Part shown: positions 8,828 through 18,033 of the stretch, in pieces
Layout: each line of letters begins with the position of its first letter
Numbering within the stretch: the stretch's first letter is position 1
Source of the DNA: Lachnotalea sp. AF33-28
Lineage (GTDB): Bacteria > Bacillota > Clostridia > Lachnospirales > Lachnospiraceae
Reading direction: 5' to 3'
Length of the DNA: 64,000 bases
Assembly (NCBI RefSeq): GCF_003477885.1
Contig: NZ_QUEE01000004.1
Location: 124,001-188,000, forward strand
Notes under the pieces: model-generated
Told to the model about the DNA's origin: nothing
What the model saw: only the letters and a program-made list of their open reading frames with translations
The model's database searches: none
Translations under genes and position numbers: made by a program

Positions 8828-9295
8828 ATGAAGATCAGGTTTATCCCCGTCAACAGCCAGAACAGACAGCAGGTACAGGCACTTACGGTTGCGCCTTCCC
8901 AGGCCGGATTTATTGAAACAACCGTCCAGTGCATGGAGGAGGCGGATCAGTGTCCGCAGTGGCGGCCTGTGGGGATCTACGACGGAGAGCAGCTGGTGGG
9001 TTTTGCCATGTACGGACTGTGGAAGCAGGAAGGTGAAGGCGGCCGGGTATGGCTGGACCGTTTTATGATCGATGAAAGGTATCAGGGAATGGGATATGGC
9101 AGGACGGCTCTATCCGCGATACTGGAAAGAATTCGTCAGGAATACGGCCGCAATGAAATATTTTTGAGCCTCTATGAGGAAAACAAGAGGGCGATGCACC
9201 TCTATGAGCAGGCGGGATTTCATCTGACCGGAGAAACGGATCCCCACGGAGAAAAGTTGATGGTGACCGAAATGGACGGCCCGTGCGGACTGTGA
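8828..9295 (+). CDS. GNAT-family N-acetyltransferase
   Basis: A 155-residue single-domain GNAT protein. The acetyl-CoA loop reads ERYQGMGYGRTAL (about residues 80-92), preceded by the WLDRFMID strand and followed by LSLYEENKRAMHLYEQAGF. The pattern resembles polyamine acetyltransferases of the BltD/PaiA kind, but the substrate cannot be fixed from sequence. The start is preceded by a weak GAGAGA site. A strong terminator follows at 9335-9358. Confidence 0.85.
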   Translation: MKIRFIPVNSQNRQQVQALTVAPSQAGFIETTVQCMEEADQCPQWRPVGIYDGEQLVGFAMYGLWKQEGEGGRVWLDRFMIDERYQGMGYGRTALSAILERIRQEYGRNEIFLSLYEENKRAMHLYEQAGFHLTGETDPHGEKLMVTEMDGPCGL

Positions 9296-9334
9296 CAGGA
9301 CGAAGCGGACAGATTGGCGCGTAATAAAGGAGGA

Positions 9335-9358
9335 GGCCGGCGATTGTGTTCGCCGGCC
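9335..9358 (+). terminator. terminator-like hairpin
   Basis: GGCCGGCGA and TCGCCGGCC form a perfect 9-bp stem with a 6-nt loop, followed by TTTGTG. Confidence 0.7.
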
Positions 9359-9674
9359 TTTGTGAAGTATGAAAAAGTTTATTTGAAAAAGCATTTGCTT
9401 TATGGTCTATAGTATACCTGGAAAGTGTGTTGAAAGTGTGATCATTCATTTACGGTTTTATGAAAGATCCTGATTAAATTCTGAAGATTTTGCAAAGCAT
9501 GGGTTAATAAATATAAAGAAAATTTATAAAATCGCAAACTTTTTCCGGTGCAGAGGGATCTAATATATCAGAGGCCTTTAAATTAGCGCTGTAATAGCGC
9601 GCAGCGCGGATGCAGTCTGTCCCAAAGCGGCGCAGATTGTCATGGACGGCAGATAAAAGCAGGAGATTGCCGGA
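9359..9674 (+). promoter_or_regulatory. long leader with a candidate ECF promoter
   Basis: This gene-free stretch is AT-rich. A candidate ECF-type promoter is GCAAACTTTTT (from 9534) with GATCTAA 17 bp on (from 9557), resembling AAC and CGTC elements of SigV-like promoters with one mismatch. It would allow the sigma gene to activate itself. A GC-rich hairpin region (GCGCTGTAATAGCGC, about 9587) lies between it and the gene. No other gene is visible. Confidence 0.4.
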
Positions 9675-10163
9675 ATGAAAAACCAATTATACGAAGAAAT
9701 CGTATCTTATATTATAGAGAACCAGTCCCGATTTTACCGCCTTGCCTACAGTTATACGGGAAACAGGGAAGCGGCGCTGGATGTGGTTCAGAACGCGGTG
9801 TGTACCACACTGGAAAAGTACCGTACCATCCGAAAAAGTGAATATATGAAAACCTGGTTTTACCGGGTGCTGGTCAATGAGAGCCTGACCTATATCAGAG
9901 ATAACGGAAGAGAAGTGCTCTATGAGCCTCTTGACCTGGAAGAGGGTTCTTATCAGGAGCCTGCTTATGAGCCGGGACTGGAGCTGTATAAAAAGGTGGA
10001 GCTGCTGCCGGAAAATATCAGGGTCGTGATCGTGCTGCACTATTATGAGGAGATGACCCTTAAGGAGATAGCGGAAATCACAGATACGAATCTGAATACC
10101 GTAAAGAGCCGTCTCTATTCCGGATTAAAAAAACTGAAAAACTATCTTGAGGAAGCACACTGA
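9675..10163 (+). CDS. sigV: ECF sigma factor, SigV-like
   Basis: A 162-residue sigma-70 family protein. The region 2 core reads YSYTGNREAALDVVQNAV (residues ~25-42), and region 4 ends in EIAEITDTNLNTVKSRLYSGLKKLK. The adjacent gene encodes an RsiV-type anti-sigma, which makes assignment to the SigV (ECF30) group likely. In Bacillus SigV answers lysozyme and turns on cell-wall modification. AGGAG precedes the ATG. Confidence 0.85.
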   Translation: MKNQLYEEIVSYIIENQSRFYRLAYSYTGNREAALDVVQNAVCTTLEKYRTIRKSEYMKTWFYRVLVNESLTYIRDNGREVLYEPLDLEEGSYQEPAYEPGLELYKKVELLPENIRVVIVLHYYEEMTLKEIAEITDTNLNTVKSRLYSGLKKLKNYLEEAH

Positions 10164-10196
10164 AGTGTGCGCAGGTCATCAGCCTGCGGCTGGTGA
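10152..10196 (+). repeat. short double-hairpin repeat, copy 1
   Basis: Two adjoining stems: GCACAC-TGAA-GTGTGC and a TCATCAGCC/GGCTGGTGA stem. A 35-nt stretch from 10162 recurs at 29508-29542 with three changes, all in the second loop and stem. It overlaps the end of the sigma gene and sits just before the anti-sigma ribosome site. Confidence 0.6.
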
Positions 10197-10216
10197 CAGG
10201 ATGAGGAGGAGTTTGC

Positions 10217-11080
10217 ATGAGTGAGTGGGGTGAAGCCAGGAAGATCTATGCGGAACTTCCGGTGCCTGATACTTTATCAGAGCTGGTGGAGCATTCCATC
10301 CGACAGGCAGAAAAAGAAGTGAAGATAAAAGAAAAGCAGAGAAAGCTTAGAATTTTCCGCGGCTGTATGCTGATACCGGCGGCCTGCATCGCATGCCTGG
10401 TACTGGTGCTTAATACCAGCCAGGCCTTCGCAATGGGAGTATATGGTATTCCTGTGCTTGGGGATATTGCCAGAGTACTTACCGTCCGCAGCTATACGGA
10501 TATAAACCGTGACAGGGAGATTTCCGTGAAGGAACCGGCTATAGAGGCGGATACCGCGCTGTCGGCAGAAGTGAATCAGGCCATACAGGCCGCGTCGGAT
10601 GCCTATATCGCCGGGGCGAAACAAAGGCTTTCCGAGTATAAGGAGGCGTTTCTTGCTACCGGAGGCACGGAGGAAGAATTTGCGAGGCACCAGCTGGCCA
10701 TCACTGTGGATTATGAGGTGAAATGCCAGCGGGAGGATATGACGTCTTTCGTGCTCTGCGGAACGGAAAACTGGACTTCGGCCAATGCGGTGGCCTATTA
10801 TTATAACCTGGATCTTAAAAGCGGCAGAGTGCTGACTCTTTATGACCTGTTAGGAGCTGATTATGTGGATATCGCCAACCGGAGCATAGTAAGGCAGATG
10901 GAGTCAAGACTTAAGTCCGATCCCGGCCTCCAGTATTTTGATCCAAAGGAAGGCGGCTTTCAAACCATCGATGCGGGAACAAAATTCTACATCAATCAGG
11001 CCGGAAAGCCTGTGGTGGTTTTTGACGCCTATGAGATAGCGCCGGGAGGGATGGGAAGACAGGAGTTTGTAATTGAATAA
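10217..11080 (+). CDS. rsiV: RsiV-like transmembrane anti-sigma factor
   Basis: A 287-residue protein with an N-terminal cytosolic part (~1-48), one membrane segment (~49-68) and a large outer part carrying the DUF3298/DUF4163-like fold (YYYNLDLKSGRVLTLYDLL). The membrane segment ends in TSQAFA-M, which fits the signal peptidase site used to activate SigV in Bacillus when RsiV binds lysozyme. AGGAGG lies 7 bp before the ATG. The pair with the sigma gene is the typical organisation. A hairpin plus T run follows at 11088-11122. Confidence 0.85.
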   Translation: MSEWGEARKIYAELPVPDTLSELVEHSIRQAEKEVKIKEKQRKLRIFRGCMLIPAACIACLVLVLNTSQAFAMGVYGIPVLGDIARVLTVRSYTDINRDREISVKEPAIEADTALSAEVNQAIQAASDAYIAGAKQRLSEYKEAFLATGGTEEEFARHQLAITVDYEVKCQREDMTSFVLCGTENWTSANAVAYYYNLDLKSGRVLTLYDLLGADYVDIANRSIVRQMESRLKSDPGLQYFDPKEGGFQTIDAGTKFYINQAGKPVVVFDAYEIAPGGMGRQEFVIE

Positions 11081-11087
11081 GATGAAG

Positions 11088-11122
11088 AAGGGGCTATCAC
11101 ACTGGTGATATGCCCCCTTTTT
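11088..11122 (+). terminator. Rho-independent terminator
   Basis: AAGGGGCTATCAC and GTGATATGCCCCCTT form the stem, followed by TTTTT. It merges into the first arm of repeat family I. Confidence 0.7.
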
Positions 11123-11258
11123 AATTACATAGAAAAGTTCTCCGAACTCTCCTATGTAATTAAAAAGCCCTCCGGGCAGGAACGCACTGCGGCGGAACGG
11201 AATCATGTCGCTGAAGCGACCCGCCGCAGGCGGAGAATCCCGCTCGCGGGATTCTTTC
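11118..11258 (+). repeat. repeat family I, copy 1
   Basis: The unit has three stems. The first is copy-specific: TTTTTAATTACATAG (11118-11132) and CTATGTAATTAAAAA (11152-11166). The second is shared: CTGCGGCGG and CCGCCGCAG enclosing GTCGC/GCGAC. The third is GAATCCCGC-TC-GCGGGATTC followed by TTTCTT. Copies occur at 11259-11392, 63058-63182 (reverse) and in shortened form at 49889-49941. Confidence 0.75.
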
Positions 11259-11392
11259 TTGTTCAATAGGAAAATACGGCCTATTGAACAAAAAACGCTC
11301 CGCGTAGGATCGCACTGCGGCGGAAAGGTATTATGTCGCCAAAGCGACCCGCCGCAGGCGGAGAATCCCGCTCGCGGGATTCTTTCTTGTTA
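11259..11392 (+). repeat. repeat family I, copy 2
   Basis: Copy-specific stem TTGTTCAATAGG (11259-11270) and CCTATTGAACAA (11280-11291), then AAAAACGCTCCGCG and the shared scaffold, nearly identical to copy 1 from the CGCACTGCGGCGG segment onward. It ends at the stop codon of the hydrolase gene on the minus strand, for which the last stem could act as a terminator in the opposite sense. Confidence 0.75.
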
Positions 11393-13861
11393 GATAACCG
11401 TATAAGTAACCGGGCCAAACAGCCCGCTTTCCAGACGGAAACGGTCATGCTCATACATGGATGCGCGGGAATCTGCGCCCTTTACCAGCTCCCGCTCGGG
11501 GGTGCCGATCAGATCGTTGGCGCCTGTATTGAGCACATCCACCTCCAGGCTGTGGCTGCCTGCGGCAAGCTCAAGAACCTTGGTAAATGGAGCAAAAGGT
11601 ACCAGATGTTCAGCGCCGTCCACACGGATTCTGGCCGCGTAGCACACCTTGCCCAGATCCAGCCGGATGCGGCAGTCTTTATCCAGATGAAACTCGGTGC
11701 GGTAGGTCAGGATACCGCTGTAGCAGGGATCCTCCCATCTTCTCCAGTCACCCAGCACATCACCGGCATCTACGGTGGAACCGTCGGACAGGGTCAGCTC
11801 CCAATCTGTCAGCTTGACTGCCGTGACGCCGGACGGCAGAGCGGAAAGCATTTCTTTCCGGGCTGTGATGCTGAAGATACGCAGCTGCATGGGAGTGAAA
11901 GAGAGCATGGGATGATGTCCTTCCACAGCTCTGAATTCTTCTGATTCAAAATCAAACTCGGACAGGTTGCCCTCTTCAGGAAAATGAAAAACGGTCTGGC
12001 AGCTGTCCTTATCTTCGTTCAACAGGAAGAAATACTCCCGGTCATCGGATTTCCTGTGTGTCAGGCTGACGGCGCATTCATTCTCAGCGGTGATCCTGTG
12101 CGGCACCGCGGCAGCGGCGTCTTTCGCAGTGGCATAGAGCGGAAGCTTACCTGCCAGCGCTGCGATCTGTCCTCCTACACTTAGAATCTTTCCGCCCTGA
12201 GCGAGAAATTCGTTCAGCCTGTTTGAGATCGGTTCGGACAGATTCGTGCCCTGGCTGATCAGCAGCGTGCGGATTCTCTGGCCTTTCGGGGTGACAAAGG
12301 CCCCGTTCTCAAGCGGCAGCTCAAGCACCGCATCGTCCCAGATGTAATCATAATCACACTGTGAGTAGCAGAGCGCTTTAGCGATGGCGTCAACCCTGTC
12401 CCAGATGTGAGGGTACAGGCTGGTGGAGGCCGGGTCTGTCAGCAGCAGATTCTGCAGATAGATGTCCTGCATCGGCAGATATACGGCCGTTTCCGCACAG
12501 GGGTTTGCTTCATTCAGCATGCGGTTCGTCACCGCGATGCGATGATTTAACATTTTCCCAAAGAGCTCGCTCTGCGGATGTCCCTGGCTTAAGGGGCCGA
12601 AGAAACCGCCCTCGTGGGGGTCCGGATCAACGATCATCAGGTAAAAGCGGTCGATGCCGCGCAGCGCCTGGTGCTCCATGGCATAGCGCATCTGATCCGG
12701 ATAGAGGGAACGTCCGGTGGCGGCGAAGGATTCACTGATGGCGTGCTGCTTGCCCAAAAGCCTTCTGGCGGAACCGGCAAAACGGGGATAATCGCAGAAA
12801 TCTCCGCAGTGAATCTGATTCCAGATATAGTCCACGCCCGGCGCATCGCTGTAGGCGGAGTTGTGGAAGTAATTGCCGCTGTTTGTATTTAACCCTCTGG
12901 CGGAATGATCCAGATCCTGATGGCCCACCAGTTCCACTCCATGGCTGTGGCACCAGTCCGCCATCTGTCCGATGAAGGCTTCCGCCATCCGTTTCGTGCA
13001 GACATAGCGGTAGTCCGACAGGTGAACCCGGTCCGCGCGCATGGTGCCGATGGAGCACATCATCTCCGGCAGAAACGGCGTGAGGTCATAGCCCATCTGC
13101 TTCTTAAATTCATCCAGGATATCAAAAGTATAGGGAACGGGATAGGACAGGAAGGGTTCATCGTAGAAAAATCCCTTAAAGGAGCCTCCCCAATGCCCTT
13201 CATAGGGCTGTACATAGCGTTCGTGCATCTGTGTCAGGAAAAATGCCACCGCCTCCCGGCTCAAAAGATCCAGCGTGCCGTATTCCGGCTTGGTCGGATC
13301 GTTTTTAAAGATACCGATGGTTCTTGTGCTGACAAATTCCCAGGTCACTACGGCCAGGCGTTCTACGGCCTTAGCCGTATGGGTGATCTGCCCGTTTTCA
13401 GGGAGCAGCTGTTCGGATGCCGTGCCGGGTAAAGGCATGGCGGGACCGAAACGGCCGGTCGGCCAGACTGCGGCAGCCAGAAAATGTTCCGGCACCGGAA
13501 GGGCGATTGTCTGCCCTGGCTGCAGCACCAGATCCATGCTTAAATGCAGGGTTTTGGACTGGAATTCCGGATGATCTTTCATCGTCTTGCCCGCGGCCGT
13601 GCCGGTGGGATAGCCCCATTCGTCAAAGAGCCAGGCATCCAGCCCGTGCTCGGCGGCATGTTTTACCCCATAGGCGGTGCTGGTTAGATAGGTCTCGATC
13701 CACTGATCGATTTCATCCGTAGGTGCTTTGCTCTTTCCTTCCATGGAAAATCCGGAAAAACCCTGTTTAGCGCACCAATCAGTGAATTTCTCAACGGTTT
13801 CCTCCGAATACGTATTGGCATAACCGGTATGCAGAATCGGTGCATAGGGATTATTGGACAT
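11390..13861 (-). CDS. glycoside hydrolase, GH106-like
   Basis: An 823-residue cytosolic protein without a signal peptide. A FDEWGYPTGTAAGK segment near residue 90 and a FYDEPFLSYPVPYTFD segment near residue 230 match the style of alpha-L-rhamnosidase (GH106) and related large hydrolases. A C-terminal beta-sandwich, carbohydrate-binding-like part ends the chain (YRTEFHLDKDCRIRLDLGKV). ACAGGAGGT sits before ATG 13861. It follows the ROK kinase gene by 68 bp on the same strand, so the two probably form a sugar-use operon. The substrate is not known. Confidence 0.65.
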   Translation of the reverse strand: MSNNPYAPILHTGYANTYSEETVEKFTDWCAKQGFSGFSMEGKSKAPTDEIDQWIETYLTSTAYGVKHAAEHGLDAWLFDEWGYPTGTAAGKTMKDHPEFQSKTLHLSMDLVLQPGQTIALPVPEHFLAAAVWPTGRFGPAMPLPGTASEQLLPENGQITHTAKAVERLAVVTWEFVSTRTIGIFKNDPTKPEYGTLDLLSREAVAFFLTQMHERYVQPYEGHWGGSFKGFFYDEPFLSYPVPYTFDILDEFKKQMGYDLTPFLPEMMCSIGTMRADRVHLSDYRYVCTKRMAEAFIGQMADWCHSHGVELVGHQDLDHSARGLNTNSGNYFHNSAYSDAPGVDYIWNQIHCGDFCDYPRFAGSARRLLGKQHAISESFAATGRSLYPDQMRYAMEHQALRGIDRFYLMIVDPDPHEGGFFGPLSQGHPQSELFGKMLNHRIAVTNRMLNEANPCAETAVYLPMQDIYLQNLLLTDPASTSLYPHIWDRVDAIAKALCYSQCDYDYIWDDAVLELPLENGAFVTPKGQRIRTLLISQGTNLSEPISNRLNEFLAQGGKILSVGGQIAALAGKLPLYATAKDAAAAVPHRITAENECAVSLTHRKSDDREYFFLLNEDKDSCQTVFHFPEEGNLSEFDFESEEFRAVEGHHPMLSFTPMQLRIFSITARKEMLSALPSGVTAVKLTDWELTLSDGSTVDAGDVLGDWRRWEDPCYSGILTYRTEFHLDKDCRIRLDLGKVCYAARIRVDGAEHLVPFAPFTKVLELAAGSHSLEVDVLNTGANDLIGTPERELVKGADSRASMYEHDRFRLESGLFGPVTYTVI

Positions 13862-13929
13862 AGTTAGTACCTCCTGTTGTATATAGTATGATCCGCTGTT
13901 TATCAGCAAGGCAGCACGCGCAGATACTG

Positions 13930-14892
13930 TTATTGATCGTACGCTGCGGCGATAATGCCGTCCGGCGTGGCGACCGCCCTGGACATGAGGGTATCCACAT
14001 AGAGGCGGGCGCCGATCAATCCGCCGATGGAGGTGTTGCTGGAATAGTAGATTTTGAGATTCTCGGCCGGATAGGGTTTGCGGGAATGGCTGCGGATGCG
14101 CATCTCCAGATCCCTTCTGGGAAAATCATGCATATGTATGACACCGCCCCCCAGTATCAGACAGTCCGGATCAAACAGGTTGACCTCTGTGGAGATCGCT
14201 ACTGCCAGCCGTTCCACATACTTGATGATCAGGGGTTCCTGGCGGTGGCAGACAAAGACATCGCTGATATGAGTGTCGGGGAAATAAGTTTCCTGCAGTC
14301 TTTTCAGCCTGCGTCCGGAGACATAATTGTCCAGACAGCCGAAATTTCCGCAGGGGCAGGGGTCATTTTTTTCCATGACCGGAACATGGGCGAGCTCACA
14401 GGCCACGCCGTTTTTGCCCGTTAAAAAAGAACCGTTGATCACCACGGCATTCCCGATGCCGGTGCCGATATAACAGCCGACTATGACCTGCTCCTGTTTT
14501 AAATTAAGATTTAGAAACTGGATGTCCTTGCGCAGCAGCAGATTAACATCTTTTTCCACATAAACAGGACACTCGAAGTACTGCCGGAAGATTTCCACCA
14601 CATTGACACCGTTAAATCCGCGCAGGTTCGGTGCGTTTAACACCGTGGTCTTCTGCCTGTTTACCGCTGCCGGCACTCCGATCACAATGGCGGAAATCTT
14701 CATCCCCGCACATTTGCCGCGTATGAATTCCTGTGCAAATTCCGCCAGCTGATATACGGTATCGGAAGAGGTGAGCACCTTTTCCTTTTTGATGATTTCC
14801 GATATGCTGATGGAATGATCTGAACCCACTGCGCCGATGCGGATATTTGTTCCGCCCACATCGATCCCAATTACATAAGAATCGCTTTCCAT
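13930..14892 (-). CDS. ROK-family sugar kinase (AlsK-like)
   Basis: A 320-residue kinase with the N-terminal phosphate loop VIGIDVGGTNIRIG, the ROK signature around GVACELAHVPV, and the zinc-binding CPCGNFGCLDNYVSGRRL segment. There is no N-terminal helix-turn-helix, so it is a kinase rather than a ROK repressor. The closest resemblance is to allose/glucose kinases. GGAGG precedes the ATG. It is the first gene of the operon with the hydrolase. Confidence 0.85.
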   Translation of the reverse strand: MESDSYVIGIDVGGTNIRIGAVGSDHSISISEIIKKEKVLTSSDTVYQLAEFAQEFIRGKCAGMKISAIVIGVPAAVNRQKTTVLNAPNLRGFNGVNVVEIFRQYFECPVYVEKDVNLLLRKDIQFLNLNLKQEQVIVGCYIGTGIGNAVVINGSFLTGKNGVACELAHVPVMEKNDPCPCGNFGCLDNYVSGRRLKRLQETYFPDTHISDVFVCHRQEPLIIKYVERLAVAISTEVNLFDPDCLILGGGVIHMHDFPRRDLEMRIRSHSRKPYPAENLKIYYSSNTSIGGLIGARLYVDTLMSRAVATPDGIIAAAYDQ

Positions 14893-14976
14893 AAATCCTC
14901 CTTGGCAATTGCATGCTGATAAGAGGAGTATACACCTTTTCCGGCGGATTGGCTATATGGGAATCGAAAGATTGTG

Positions 14977-15054
14977 ACGCTTTACATAGAAGCGTACAGA
15001 AGCGTTACTCTTCGTCAGAATACGCTTCAATAATTGGAAAATAGCTGGTATAAT
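14977..15054. promoter_or_regulatory. repeated GAAGCGT half-sites and an extended -10
   Basis: Four copies of a GAAGCGT-type half-site occur within 52 bp: ACGCTT (14977), AGAAGCGTA (14988), AGAAGCGTT (14998) and the inverted TACGCTTC (15021). An extended -10, TGGTATAAT, ends at 15054 on the plus strand. The sites lie between the divergent kinase operon and the AIPR gene, so they could control either. Confidence 0.45.
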
Positions 15055-15175
15055 GTCATTAAACGGAATTTGACAGCTGTTGCTGATAAAATAAACACCT
15101 GAGGAAGTACTAAAGAAGAACATAAAAATGCGCGCGGGATGGCGGCATCAGCCTGTGACTGCAAGGAGGTACGGT

Positions 15176-17029
15176 ATGAATCAATATGAGATACTGGTGA
15201 ATATTCTGGACGAGCTTCGCAATGAGGCGCCTGTAACCTATCGCAGATATTATCCGGCGCCGGATGAGCATGAAAAGCTGGATAATGCCAGATCCAGAAC
15301 CTTTATCCATCTGTTTTTAAAGGTGCGCTATGGGCTGGATGAATTTAACGAGCGGGAGAATTATATCACGGACGATGCCGGAGATGGGGGAATCGACGCC
15401 TATTACATAAACAGAGAGCAAAAACAGATCATATTTATCCAGTCCAAATTCCGTACCAACCGCACGAATTTCGAAACTAAGGAGATAAGCTCAGATGAAA
15501 TCCTCTGCATGGATACCTGGCGGATACTGCACGGTGAGACTGTGGATGAAAATGGGATCACTTATAACGATAAAATACTGAACATGCAGAAGAACATCCG
15601 AGGGCTGGAAGATGTCGGCAGATACAGCTACTGCGTGGTACTTCTGGCCAATCTTAAGAGATACCGGGATTTTGAGCTGCGGCGGCTTACCGGAGGATAT
15701 CCGACAGAAGTCTTTGATTTTGAAAAATGCTATACCGATCTGGTTTTTCCGGTGGTTGCAGGATGCTGTTTCCAGGCGGATGAGATCCGGATTAATCTGT
15801 CTCTGGCTAATAAAGAGGGCAATGACGGCAGGATCGGCTACAGTGTGGAGACGGAATACACCGGCTGCAAGATCACTGTGGTTTTTGTACCGATACTGGA
15901 AATCGCGAAGATAATGTACAAATACAAAAATTCGATCCTGAAATACAACCCGAGGTGCTTTTTAGGCCTGGAGGATAATAACATAAATCCCAAGATCCAG
16001 AGGACCGTGGTGGAAAAGAAGACAAACGAGATTGCGCTGTATAACAATGGCATCACCATCCTTTCCGATGATACCCATTGCAACGCGCAGATCGGTATGA
16101 AAGATACCGCTCAGCTGATTATCACAAATCCGCAGATCATTAACGGCGGCCAGACGGCCTTTACGCTTTCGCAGATCTATCGGGAGCATCTGGAGGAACC
16201 GGAGCTCTTTGAGGGCAAAGAGGTGCTGGTTAAGGTGATCACGCTGTTTGACGGGCAGCGGGACGAGGATGCCAGGCTGCACCTGATTGAAGAGCTGTCC
16301 CGGGCAACCAATGAACAGTCCCAGGTGCATGAGGCGGACCGCAGGTCCAACGAGAGGGTGCAGATCTATTATCAGCAGAAGATCTATGAGGATTTCGGCT
16401 ATTTCTATGACCGCAAACGCGGTGAATTTTATGACGGATTAACTAGAAACTATATCAGCGAAGATAATATGGTGGACCGCTCCGTCTTTCTGCGAGTGGC
16501 GGCCTGTATGCACAACGAGGCGTCCAAAGCCAGGCGTACCGGCGATGATGTGCTGTTTCGGACCGAAAGCTTCCATGAGCTCATGACGGAGGATCTGTCC
16601 TACCGCGGATATATGTACGGATATTTCTGCCACCAGTACCTGACGGAGCTGGAAAAGAAGTACCGGAATTTAATCAACAACCGCTATGGCGCCGCCACCT
16701 ACGGCAATGCCCTGCGCTATGGCAGGTATGCTGTGGTGAGCGTGGCGGGAAGGACCTACCGGGAGGAGATGGAGCCGGAGGACTGCTGCCGCTTCGCCCG
16801 CTATTATACGAAGGCCGTGCTGAAGCAGTGGCTGGTATTTGAACGCAGAATCAGCCGGTATTCTCATAATAAGAACTATTTTTATTCGGAAGAGGTGGAC
16901 GGCAGGATAGAAACCGTCCTTGATTATGACGGCTATTACAAGGGAAAAACCCTGGATCAGGATCTGGGAAGATATCCTTTCCAGCTGGAGACATTGGCGG
17001 AGGCGGAGGCGGCGCTGGCATTGAAATAG
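15176..17029 (+). CDS. AIPR-family protein with N-terminal nuclease motif
   Basis: A 617-residue protein. Near the N-terminus GDGGIDAYY (D74) and IIFIQSKFR (Q89, K91) form a PD-(D/E)xK-like nuclease motif of the Mrr kind. The AIPR domain follows with its two hallmark segments, NNGITI (290-295) and NPQIINGGQT (318-327). AIPR was named for abortive-infection phage resistance. AAGGAGGT, 5 bp before ATG 15176, fixes the start. A restriction-modification pair lies 3 kb downstream on the same strand, so this is probably part of a defence segment. Confidence 0.85.
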   Translation: MNQYEILVNILDELRNEAPVTYRRYYPAPDEHEKLDNARSRTFIHLFLKVRYGLDEFNERENYITDDAGDGGIDAYYINREQKQIIFIQSKFRTNRTNFETKEISSDEILCMDTWRILHGETVDENGITYNDKILNMQKNIRGLEDVGRYSYCVVLLANLKRYRDFELRRLTGGYPTEVFDFEKCYTDLVFPVVAGCCFQADEIRINLSLANKEGNDGRIGYSVETEYTGCKITVVFVPILEIAKIMYKYKNSILKYNPRCFLGLEDNNINPKIQRTVVEKKTNEIALYNNGITILSDDTHCNAQIGMKDTAQLIITNPQIINGGQTAFTLSQIYREHLEEPELFEGKEVLVKVITLFDGQRDEDARLHLIEELSRATNEQSQVHEADRRSNERVQIYYQQKIYEDFGYFYDRKRGEFYDGLTRNYISEDNMVDRSVFLRVAACMHNEASKARRTGDDVLFRTESFHELMTEDLSYRGYMYGYFCHQYLTELEKKYRNLINNRYGAATYGNALRYGRYAVVSVAGRTYREEMEPEDCCRFARYYTKAVLKQWLVFERRISRYSHNKNYFYSEEVDGRIETVLDYDGYYKGKTLDQDLGRYPFQLETLAEAEAALALK

Positions 17030-17031
17030 CG

Positions 17032-17865
17032 TCAATATATGTAATTTTTTCGAAACTCTGTCGGAGACTCGTCATAATATTTTTTAAATGCTTTGGAGAA
17101 GGAATAGATATCCGCATATCCGAGATATTCTGCAATTTCCTGAATTTTATCATTCGAGTGCAGGAGCCTGTGAGCCGCATAACGCATACGGCATTGAACG
17201 AAATACTGCTTGGGAGGTAACCCAAGCGTGCGTTTGAACTGCTGTATAAAATATTTTTCGCTAAACCCCGCATTTTGAGCAATTTCTTTTATAGAAATAT
17301 GATCGGAGAAATGTTCACTTATATAGGAAATAGCTTTCCAGAAATCAGAGCGCAGAGAATGAGCCGCATCTTCAAAAAACGGCTCATTCCTGCCGTTATC
17401 GATCAGTTCTATGATTTTTGATATATAGCAGAAAAATTCCGCATACACTCCGAGAGAATTTTCTAAAATAATGTATTTTAAATTTTTCGCTTTGCTGTAA
17501 TAGTTGAGATGGTCAGCGATTATATGATTTCCCCTTACGATCCCTGCAAGGTTGAATTCCGCCAGAAGATTTATATCATTACCGAGTTCAAGTGAAAATT
17601 GCTGAAAAAGAAACTCGCATCCGTTTTCATCGCTGTGTGCAATGTATCTGATGCCGGGACAAAACAGCACTGCGTCTCCTGCAGACGCAGCATATTCTTT
17701 TTCTGCTATTTTTATGTAAATGTTTCCGCGTGCAATACTCCATATTGTGTATTCGGTCTTTGTTTTTTCTTCAAACCACGCATCGCCGTGCGTCACATAC
17801 ATATTCTGTTTCATTCCTATTTTCACATTCTGCTGTAAATCGTTCAGTATATCAAGCTTAAACAT
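17032..17865 (-). CDS. AraC-family transcriptional regulator
   Basis: A 277-residue protein with an N-terminal cupin-like sensing part and a C-terminal pair of helix-turn-helix motifs (ISIKEIAQNAGFSEKYFIQQFK and IQEIAEYLGYADIYSFSKAFK). AGGAG, 8 bp upstream, supports ATG 17865 over a GTG nine bases earlier. It is divergent from the beta-glucuronidase-like gene and likely controls it in response to a sugar. The gene is visibly more AT-rich than its neighbours, and its stop lies 2 bp from the AIPR stop. Confidence 0.88.
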   Translation of the reverse strand: MFKLDILNDLQQNVKIGMKQNMYVTHGDAWFEEKTKTEYTIWSIARGNIYIKIAEKEYAASAGDAVLFCPGIRYIAHSDENGCEFLFQQFSLELGNDINLLAEFNLAGIVRGNHIIADHLNYYSKAKNLKYIILENSLGVYAEFFCYISKIIELIDNGRNEPFFEDAAHSLRSDFWKAISYISEHFSDHISIKEIAQNAGFSEKYFIQQFKRTLGLPPKQYFVQCRMRYAAHRLLHSNDKIQEIAEYLGYADIYSFSKAFKKYYDESPTEFRKNYIY

Positions 17866-18033
17866 CAGTATCACTCCTCATCCTGTATTATAATACCGCT
17901 CTTTCCACTTATCAATAATATCATTACTTTTTGATAAAGATTTAGTAATTTGCGACATTGTTTTTGCGGATAAGGCTGATAGTATACTGTATATAAATAA
18001 CCAGAAACGCGAGAGCGAAAAGGAGAGAAGAAC

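Noticed and set aside
11090..11400. CRISPR array
   Set aside because: The two repeat units are tandem and about 130 bp long with internal stems. There are no regular spacers and no cas genes.
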